Assembly (NCBI GenBank): GCA_003231675.1
Contig: QIJB01000030.1
Location: forward strand, 1 to 11,217
Direction: 5' to 3'
DNA: 11,217 nucleotides
From: Candidatus Campbelliibacteriota bacterium
GTDB taxonomy: Bacteria > Patescibacteriota > Minisyncoccia > UBA9983
Shown in pieces: positions 6,514-11,217 of this stretch (position 1 is its first letter; the number at the start of each line of letters is the position of its first letter). The position numbers and the translations under genes are program-made. The notes beneath the pieces were generated by a model. That model was given only the letters and a program-made list of their open reading frames with translations. It was not told the origin of the DNA and searched no databases.

Positions 6514-7248
6514 ATGTTCGGTTTTCTTATTTCAATTTATAATGTTGTTTTTTACCAGCCGTTATTGAACGGTTTGGTTTTTTTGATTAATGCCATGCCG
6601 ATGCACGACATTGGATTTGCCGTTATTCTCCTGACAATCATTGTTAAATTCATAATCTTTCCTTTTCAGCACAAATCAATTACAACCCAAAGAAAAATGC
6701 GCGAACTGGGCCCAGAACTAAAAAGAATTAAAGAAGAATATAAAAAAGACAATCAAATACAGGCAAAAAAAACAATGGAGCTTTATCGCGAGCACGGCAT
6801 CAACCCATTGTCCGGCTTTCTCATTTTGTTGATACAACTTCCGCTTTTTATCGCCCTTTATAAAATTTTTATGGGAGGGGTGAATTTTGATATTTCTATA
6901 GTTTATTCATTTATCCATATTCCCCAAAATATCAATATAAATTTTCTTGGGATTTTTGATATGACGAAACGAAGTTATTTTTTAGCCGCATTGGCGGGAA
7001 TTTCTCAATTTTTTCAGATGAAATTATCAATTCCAGTCGCTGAAAAAACAAACAACCCTAAAAAATCATTCAAAGACGACTTGGCGAGGAGTATGGGGGT
7101 TCAGGCAAGATATATTATGCCCGCCTTTATCTTTTTCATCGCCTTGAAGTTTTCCTCGGCAATGGCTCTTTATTGGACAACAATGAATATTTTTGCTATA
7201 GTGCATGAAAGTGTCGTAAAGAGACAGGCTGAAAAAAAACGAGAATAA
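6514..7248 (+). CDS. yidC: Membrane protein insertase YidC/Oxa1 (short form)
   Basis: The 244 residues contain the conserved insertase core with about five membrane segments: about 14-27, 32-50, 100-120, 152-168 and 200-230. Family marks are PLLNGLVFL (16-24), GFAVILLTIIVKFIIFPF (34-51), the charged coiled cytoplasmic hairpin (about 55-92), and GINPLSGFLILLIQLPLFIALY (split here as 95-110 and 111-116). The periplasmic beta-sandwich domain of proteobacterial YidC is absent, and there is no lipobox Cys, unlike many Firmicutes forms. The hydrophilic-groove charge, usually Arg, appears to be Lys45. It inserts and folds inner-membrane proteins alone or with SecYEG. A TATAGT hexamer (6498-6503) 10 nt upstream could be an internal promoter but has no -35 support. 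It lies 28 nt after rnpA and 9 nt before jag. Confidence 0.95.
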   Translation: MFGFLISIYNVVFYQPLLNGLVFLINAMPMHDIGFAVILLTIIVKFIIFPFQHKSITTQRKMRELGPELKRIKEEYKKDNQIQAKKTMELYREHGINPLSGFLILLIQLPLFIALYKIFMGGVNFDISIVYSFIHIPQNININFLGIFDMTKRSYFLAALAGISQFFQMKLSIPVAEKTNNPKKSFKDDLARSMGVQARYIMPAFIFFIALKFSSAMALYWTTMNIFAIVHESVVKRQAEKKRE

Positions 7249-7257
7249 CGCAAAAAA

Positions 7258-7734
7258 ATGGAGAAACAACTGAAAATAATAAAATCGCTGATAGAGGGCG
7301 TTCTTGAAAAAATGAATGTGGAAGGAGAGGTGTTGGTTAAGGAAAGCGCCGAATGTTCGCAATTTATCATCAAGACGGGGGAAGCGGGGCTTTTAATAGG
7401 GGAAAACGGACAACATTTAGCAGCTCTTAATCATATTTTAAAAAAAATAATTGAAAACGAGTTCAGAAAGAATGATTTGGAGAGAATTTATTTTATAGTT
7501 GACATCAATGATTATCAGGCGAAGAAAAACGAAGACTTAAAAAATTTGGCGCAGATGGGCGCCCAAAGGGCGAGATACTTTAAAAAGGATGTAACATTAA
7601 AACCGATGAATTCATATGACAGGAGGATTGTTCACGCCACCTTAACCGCATATCCTGACATTGAAACGGGGAGTATTGGTCAAGAACCAGAAAGAAGGGT
7701 CGTAATTAAACCGTACTCAATGACGCAAGATTAG
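7258..7734 (+). CDS. jag: Jag/KhpB-type RNA-binding protein (KH and R3H domains)
   Basis: This 158-residue protein has a KH domain with GLLIGENGQHLAAL (44-57), where IGENG is the GxxG-type loop, followed by an R3H domain with AQRARYFKKDVTLKPMNSY (102-120) and DRRIVHATL (121-129), supplying the Arg and His that name R3H. The N-terminal Jag_N domain found in Bacillus SpoIIIJ-associated protein is missing, so this is the minimal form. KhpB/Jag proteins bind RNA and in Gram-positive bacteria affect cell-wall elongation and division; the targets here are unknown. It starts 9 nt after yidC with no Shine-Dalgarno sequence and is the last gene before the terminator at 7760-7786. Confidence 0.93.
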   Translation: MEKQLKIIKSLIEGVLEKMNVEGEVLVKESAECSQFIIKTGEAGLLIGENGQHLAALNHILKKIIENEFRKNDLERIYFIVDINDYQAKKNEDLKNLAQMGAQRARYFKKDVTLKPMNSYDRRIVHATLTAYPDIETGSIGQEPERRVVIKPYSMTQD

Positions 7735-7759
7735 AGTTTTTGGTTGTTTTAATTTTATT

Positions 7760-7786
7760 GTCGCGGTTGACCCGCGACTTTTATTT
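7760..7786 (+). terminator. Rho-independent terminator of rnpA-yidC-jag
   Basis: A perfect 7-bp GC-rich stem, GTCGCGG (7760-7766) and CCGCGAC (7772-7778), closes a 5-nt loop and is followed by TTTTATTT. It lies 25 nt after the jag stop. The loop plus first 3' stem base reads TTGACC, which doubles as the tig -35 element. Confidence 0.7.
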
Positions 7787-7796
7787 ATGTTAAGAT
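7767..7796 (+). promoter_or_regulatory. Promoter of tig-clpP
   Basis: TTGACC (7767-7772) is followed by an 18-nt spacer and TAAGAT (7791-7796), with TG one base upstream (TGTTAAGAT). The -10 ends 6 nt before the ATG at 7803, so the predicted start site is the A of the start codon: a leaderless transcript. The -35 lies inside the upstream terminator hairpin. Confidence 0.6.
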
Positions 7797-7802
7797 GTCA
7801 CA

Positions 7803-8819
7803 ATGCAAATAAAAATAGAAAAACTTTCAGGGTCTGAGATTGAGATTGTCGGAGAGATAACGGCTGATGACTTTGAATCAAAGAGAGAGGTGGCATTGAA
7901 AGAAATCTCCACGGGAGTTAATATCCCCGGGTTTCGTCCCGGGCACATCCCAGAAAAAGTATTGGCGGACAATATTGGAGAACAGGTTATCTTGGAAAAA
8001 ATGGCCGAGATGTGTCTGCAAAAAGCCTATCTTTCAATTATAGAGGAAAACAAGATTGAAGCTATTGGACGTCCAGAAATAACCATCACAAAAATTGCGG
8101 CGAAGAATCCTTTATGTTTTAAAATAAAAACAGCGGTGTTGCCTGAAATGGAATTGCCAGATTATAAAAACATTGCCTCTCAAACCATGAAAAAAAAGGA
8201 GGATGTTTCGGTTGAGGACAAGGAAATTGAACAAACCATTGATTATTTAAGAAAATCCCGCGCGCGCAAAGATGAGCAGGGAAAAGAAATTCTTCCGGAT
8301 TTGAATGACGAGTTTGTTAAAGGGCTCGGACAGTTCAAGGATGTGAATGATTTTAAGAATAAGATAAAGGAAAACATCCTTTTGGACAAGAAGATGAAAA
8401 TGAAAGAAAAAAAGAGGTTGGAAATTCTTGATAAAATAATTTCTTCAATGAAGATTGAAGTCCCCGGAATTCTCATTGAGGCGGAGGAGAATAAGATACT
8501 CAATGAAACAAAGGACAATATCTCTCAAATGGGCATGAAATGGGATGATTACCTAAAACATGTTAAAAAAACGGAAGAGGAAATGTTGGCGGGATGGGAA
8601 AATGACGCCGTGAAGAGAATTAAGCATGGTCTGGTCCTCAATAAAATGGTGGAGGCGGAAAAAATTGAAGTTCCTGAAGCTGATATCAATAAAGAAACGG
8701 AAAAAATAGTTGAGCACTACAAAAAAGGTGGACAGGATGTTGACCGGAACAGGGTTAGAGAATATACTTACAACATGTTGAAAAATGAAAAACTGTTTCA
8801 ACTTCTTGAAAAATGTTAA
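7803..8819 (+). CDS. tig: Trigger factor without PPIase domain
   Basis: The ribosome-docking domain carries the signature NIPGFRPGHIP (40-50). Continuing residues to about 120 (VLPEMELPDY, 112-121) match the end of the N-terminal domain and the start of the linker. After DKEIEQTIDYLRKSRA (139-154) the protein passes directly into LPDLNDEFVKGLGQF (164-178), which in full-length trigger factors lies beyond the FKBP-like peptidyl-prolyl isomerase domain. The length of 338, against about 430, fits loss of that domain. The C-terminal helical chaperone arms remain (about 180-338). It should bind the ribosome exit tunnel and shield nascent chains but not isomerise prolines. The start at 7803 is fixed by the promoter spacing. 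Its stop overlaps the clpP start. Confidence 0.93.
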   Translation: MQIKIEKLSGSEIEIVGEITADDFESKREVALKEISTGVNIPGFRPGHIPEKVLADNIGEQVILEKMAEMCLQKAYLSIIEENKIEAIGRPEITITKIAAKNPLCFKIKTAVLPEMELPDYKNIASQTMKKKEDVSVEDKEIEQTIDYLRKSRARKDEQGKEILPDLNDEFVKGLGQFKDVNDFKNKIKENILLDKKMKMKEKKRLEILDKIISSMKIEVPGILIEAEENKILNETKDNISQMGMKWDDYLKHVKKTEEEMLAGWENDAVKRIKHGLVLNKMVEAEKIEVPEADINKETEKIVEHYKKGGQDVDRNRVREYTYNMLKNEKLFQLLEKC

Positions 8820-9403
8820 TCCCAACAGTAATTGAAAAAACTCAATATGGAGAGCGAGCATATGATATTTACTCCCGCCTTTTGAAAGATAGGATTGTTT
8901 TCTTGTCCGGTGCGATTAACGATGGGATGGCGAATACAATAATCGCGCAATTGTTGTTTTTGAAATCTCAGGACTCTAAAAAAGAGATTAGTCTTTACAT
9001 CAATTCTCCAGGGGGGTCCGTTACCGCCGCTTTGGCGATTTATGATACGATGCAGCACATCAAGCCGGATGTCTCCACAATCTGTGTTGGCTTGGCGGCG
9101 TCTGGAGGGGCAATTCTTTTAGCCGCCGGACAAGCGGGAAAAAGATTCGCTTTACCAAACGCAGAAGTAATGATTCATCAAGTGATGGGTGGGGCGGAAG
9201 GTCAAGCCGTTGATATTGCCATACAATCGCGACACATCATTAAAGTGAAAGACAGATTGAACAAAATTCTTTCAAAACACACAGGACAGCCTGTGGCAAA
9301 AGTGGAAAAAGACACGGATAGGGATTATTTTATGGAACCCGAAGAAGCTAAAAAATACGGTATTATAGATACTGTATTGAAAAATAAAAACAATTCCAAA
9401 TAA
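8813..9403 (+). CDS. clpP: ATP-dependent Clp protease proteolytic subunit
   Basis: At 196 residues this is a normal ClpP. The catalytic triad falls at Ser97 (GLAASGGA, 93-100), His122 (EVMIHQ, 118-123) and Asp171 (DTDRDYFM, 167-174), the numbering seen in mature Escherichia coli ClpP. Oxyanion and strand motifs are present: YINSPGGSV (62-70) and AIYDTM (75-80). The N-terminus LIPTVIEKT with GERAYDIYSRLLKDRIVFL is typical of the axial loop and activator-docking region. It forms a double heptameric barrel fed by ClpX-type unfoldases, none of which is in this window. Its ATG lies inside the end of tig (ATGTTAA, 7-nt overlap), implying translational coupling. The usual downstream clpX is replaced by convergent gpmI. 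Confidence 0.97.
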   Translation: MLIPTVIEKTQYGERAYDIYSRLLKDRIVFLSGAINDGMANTIIAQLLFLKSQDSKKEISLYINSPGGSVTAALAIYDTMQHIKPDVSTICVGLAASGGAILLAAGQAGKRFALPNAEVMIHQVMGGAEGQAVDIAIQSRHIIKVKDRLNKILSKHTGQPVAKVEKDTDRDYFMEPEEAKKYGIIDTVLKNKNNSK

Positions 9404-9410
9404 AACAGGG

Positions 9411-11012
9411 TTATATTAATTTTTCCAGTAAACTTTTTCCGGTCATAGAGTCCGGTTTTTTTAACCCCAATAACGCCAAAATGGTCGGCGCCACATCCGT
9501 GAGAGTACCTCTTACTTCCGCGTACTGTTTATTTACATCCTCTTTTTCAAGCGGTTTGGTGTGTTTAAATTCATTGGCTATAAGGTAAAAGGGAACAGGG
9601 TTAGAGGAGTGCATACTCTTTTTTTCTCCAGTGAGTTTATAAAGTTTTTCCTCAGCATTTCCGTGATCGGCGGTAATAGCCATTACGCCACCGATTTTTA
9701 ATATCTCCGGCATTATTTTACCGATACATTCGTCTATTTTTTTAATCGCTTTGGCAGTAGCTTCAATATTTCCCGTGTGTCCGACCATGTCGGCATTCGC
9801 GAAATTAACCATAATCAGATTGTATTTTGCAAGATTGGAAATGATGGCCCCGGTAATTTTATCGGCGGACATTTCGGGAGCGAGGTCGTAAGAAGAGACA
9901 CCAAGAGAAGGAATAAGAATTCTACCCTCCTCTTCAAACGGTTTTTCTTCTCCTCCATTTATAAAAAAAGTGATATGAGCGTATTTTTCCGATTCAGCGA
10001 TATGGAGCTGACTTAACCCGGCGTCTGAGACAACCCGCGCCAAAGGATATTCAACAGCCGCTGACTTAAAGGCGGGTAAAATAAACCCCTCTCTTTCTTC
10101 CTCGCCACATGAAACGGAAATTTTCTTATCATACTCGGTCATTGTGACGAATAGCAAGTTTTTTAATTGTTTTCTTTTAAATTTATCAAATTTTTTGTCA
10201 ACAAAAGCGTGTGTGAGCTGTCTGGGGCTGTCTTCGCGAAAATTGTAAAAAATAACGGCATCATTGTCTTTAATTCTTCCTTCACCGCCCTCAATCTTCG
10301 CCGCTTCTATAGCGGCATCAAAAATATCTTTATCATATTGGCTCTTAATGTAGTCTGAAGGAACTCGGAATGAATTTCCATTACCTTCTGTAAAAACATT
10401 GTAAGCTTTTTCTATTCTGTCCCAATTATTATCTCTGTCCATTGCGTACTTTCTCCCAATAATGGAAACTATCTTCGCATTAGGGCATTGTTCGGCGAGA
10501 AACATTTCCAATTTTTTATAGAAAGAAAAACCCTCTTTTTGATAAGCGTCTTTCCCGTCGGTAAAAAGGTGGAGAAAAACCCTTTTTACATTGTTTTGCT
10601 TGGCAAGCTCCAAAAGAGAGTAAAGATGTTCCGCATAGGCATGGACAGTCCCAGAGGAAAAAAGACCCATCAAATGTAAAGAAGAATTGTTCTCTTGGGT
10701 GTGTCTTATCGCTTGCATAAAAGCTTTATTTTCATAAAAGCTCCCGTCTTCTATTGAGTTTGATATTCTAGGGAGGTAATTCAGAATGATTTTTCCGGCA
10801 CCAATATTTAAGTGACCGACTTCACTGTTTCCTTCTTTTCCCCAAGGGAGCCCCACGGCGATTCCCGAAGCCTGCAGTGTTGTGAACGGGAAGTCGCGTT
10901 CAATTTCAGAAAAATTCGGTCTCTCAATTATTTCCCAAGGAGAACCAACACGGTTTTGGGGAACGCCAAAACCGTCCAAAATAATTAAAAGAACAGGCTT
11001 ATAATGTTTCAT
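9411..11012 (-). CDS. gpmI: 2,3-bisphosphoglycerate-independent phosphoglycerate mutase
   Basis: This 533-residue enzyme interconverts 3- and 2-phosphoglycerate in glycolysis using two metal ions (usually Mn) and a phosphoserine intermediate. Visible ligands and catalytic residues are Asp13 in LDGFG (12-16), nucleophile Ser63 in GNSEVGHLNIGAG (61-73), Asp408 and His412 in NADMVGH (406-412), Asp449/His450 in ADHGN (448-452), and His468 in MHSSNPVP (467-474). Substrate-domain motifs include LFTDGKDA (149-156), GRKYAMDRDNNWDR (186-199), YNFREDSPRQ (256-265) and ESEKYAHITFFINGG (340-354). Length is slightly above the usual 510-515, without obvious inserts. It converges on clpP with 7 nt between stop codons. 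The start at 11012 gives a normal N-terminus and lies 9 nt from an extended -10 element. Confidence 0.97.
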   Translation of the reverse strand: MKHYKPVLLIILDGFGVPQNRVGSPWEIIERPNFSEIERDFPFTTLQASGIAVGLPWGKEGNSEVGHLNIGAGKIILNYLPRISNSIEDGSFYENKAFMQAIRHTQENNSSLHLMGLFSSGTVHAYAEHLYSLLELAKQNNVKRVFLHLFTDGKDAYQKEGFSFYKKLEMFLAEQCPNAKIVSIIGRKYAMDRDNNWDRIEKAYNVFTEGNGNSFRVPSDYIKSQYDKDIFDAAIEAAKIEGGEGRIKDNDAVIFYNFREDSPRQLTHAFVDKKFDKFKRKQLKNLLFVTMTEYDKKISVSCGEEEREGFILPAFKSAAVEYPLARVVSDAGLSQLHIAESEKYAHITFFINGGEEKPFEEEGRILIPSLGVSSYDLAPEMSADKITGAIISNLAKYNLIMVNFANADMVGHTGNIEATAKAIKKIDECIGKIMPEILKIGGVMAITADHGNAEEKLYKLTGEKKSMHSSNPVPFYLIANEFKHTKPLEKEDVNKQYAEVRGTLTDVAPTILALLGLKKPDSMTGKSLLEKLI

Positions 11013-11021
11013 ATGCTTCTA

Positions 11022-11030
11022 AGTTTATCA
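11022..11030 (-). promoter_or_regulatory. Putative extended -10 element of gpmI
   Basis: The minus strand reads TGATAAACT (11030-11022), fitting TGnTAnnnT. It ends 9 nt before the gpmI ATG. The -35 position (TTAGCC, 11050-11045) matches poorly and overlaps a 14-bp palindrome, AGCCATATATGGCT (11035-11048), which could be a regulator site. Confidence 0.4.
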
Positions 11031-11034
11031 CAAA

Positions 11035-11048
11035 AGCCATATATGGCT
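11035..11048. repeat. Perfect 14-bp palindrome upstream of gpmI
   Basis: AGCCATATATGGCT is self-complementary over its full length and lies in the -35/spacer zone of the proposed gpmI promoter. A role as an operator is inference; no regulator gene is adjacent. Confidence 0.5.
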
Positions 11049-11059
11049 AAGTTTTCATA

Positions 11060-11095
11060 GCACCCGTTTTTAATACAAGGCACCGTATTTAATAG
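11060..11095. repeat. Two imperfect tandem direct repeats
   Basis: GCACCCGTTTTTAATAC (11060-11076) recurs as GCACCGTATTTAATAG (11080-11095) with a period of about 20 bp, two helical turns. They lie between gpmI and the right-edge gene start and could be paired protein-binding sites. Confidence 0.4.
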
Positions 11096-11136
11096 TTAAT
11101 GACAGGTGTTGCAATTATTTCTTGAAGGCTGCAAAA

Positions 11137-11213
11137 GATGAGATACATAGGTAATACCCCTGATTTGGCAAAACTGCTAAAATCGGGGTATGATTACCAG
11201 CTTAAATCTCATC
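11137..11213. other. 77-nt imperfect inverted repeat / hairpin element
   Basis: Arms pair in steps: GATGAGAT (11137-11144) with ATCTCATC (11206-11213), GGTAAT (11150-11155) with ATTACC (11193-11198), ACCCC (11156-11160) with GGGGT (11185-11189), GATTT (11162-11166) with AAATC (11180-11184), and possibly GGC with GCT near the tip. Total is about 24-27 pairs with a 6-nt loop. An unpaired ATG (11190-11192) forms a bulge. No T-tract is visible before the window ends. It may be an RNA regulatory structure, a small transposable remnant or a DNA operator. Confidence 0.55.
11175..11183 (+). promoter_or_regulatory. Extended -10 element of the right-edge gene
   Basis: TGCTAAAAT fits TGnTAnAAT and ends 6 nt before the ATG at 11190, the same spacing as tig. 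It sits in the 3' arm and tip of the hairpin element. No clear -35 is seen. Confidence 0.4.
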
Positions 11214-11217
11214 AACA
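11190..11217 (+). CDS. Possible start of an unidentified gene (partial)
   Basis: From the ATG at 11190 the frame reads MITSLNLIN and is still open at the window edge. Nine residues are too few to identify a product. Support comes from the extended -10 exactly 6 nt upstream, the same arrangement as at tig, and from the divergent layout with gpmI. It would be leaderless. Alternatively the ATG is chance within the inverted repeat. Confidence 0.35.

Noticed and set aside
9439..9462. CCGG-loop-CCGG followed by seven T on the plus strand, a possible terminator after clpP
   Set aside because: The stem is only 4 bp with a 9-nt loop, and the bases encode the conserved gpmI C-terminus KKPDSMTGKS, so coding constraint explains it.
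11137..11213. Hairpin as a tRNA, SRP RNA or 6S RNA
   Set aside because: No cloverleaf, no T-loop sequence and no conserved SRP-loop motif were found, and it is much shorter than 6S RNA.

Overview
The window looks like the replication-origin neighbourhood of an AT-rich bacterium, most likely a member of the Candidate Phyla Radiation (Patescibacteria, Parcubacteria-like). This placement is an inference. It rests on the low GC content, the trimmed versions of housekeeping proteins (a short YidC, a Jag without its N-terminal domain, a trigger factor without its PPIase domain), the absence of recognisable Shine-Dalgarno sequences, and an unassigned membrane protein beside dnaN. All genes read through with the standard code. 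I see no tRNA, rRNA, CRISPR array or insertion sequence.

Left half, all on the minus strand (reading leftward from the origin): dnaA (replication initiator), a 236-bp non-coding origin-like region, dnaN (sliding clamp), a one-pass membrane protein of unknown function whose 3' end carries an apparent frameshift, a TraR/DksA-type zinc-finger protein, a comM/YifB AAA+ ATPase, and the start of an MgtC/SapB membrane protein cut by the window edge. Right half, plus strand: rnpA, yidC and jag (tRNA processing and membrane-protein insertion), a terminator, then tig and clpP (nascent-chain chaperone and protease), which overlap by 7 nt. gpmI (glycolytic phosphoglycerate mutase) faces clpP on the minus strand with a 7-nt gap. 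A divergent plus-strand gene probably begins at the right edge.

The dnaA-dnaN gap holds DnaA-box-like sites, a 12-bp palindrome, a run of five TA(A/G) triplets and a strongly AT-rich tract. That order resembles the basal unwinding system described for Bacillus subtilis. A second pair of DnaA-box-like sites lies upstream of dnaA. Transcription diverges from this area on both sides, which fits an origin; gpmI is the exception.

The most notable pattern is in gene starts. mgtC-like, dksA-like, dnaA, tig, gpmI and the right-edge gene each have a -10 element, usually of the extended TGnTAnnnT form, that ends only 6 to 9 nt before the start codon. This predicts leaderless mRNAs. None of the twelve start sites has a clear Shine-Dalgarno sequence. 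Other points are a terminator whose loop supplies the -35 box of the tig promoter, and a 77-nt imperfect hairpin at the right edge that contains a promoter-like -10 and presents an ATG as a bulge.
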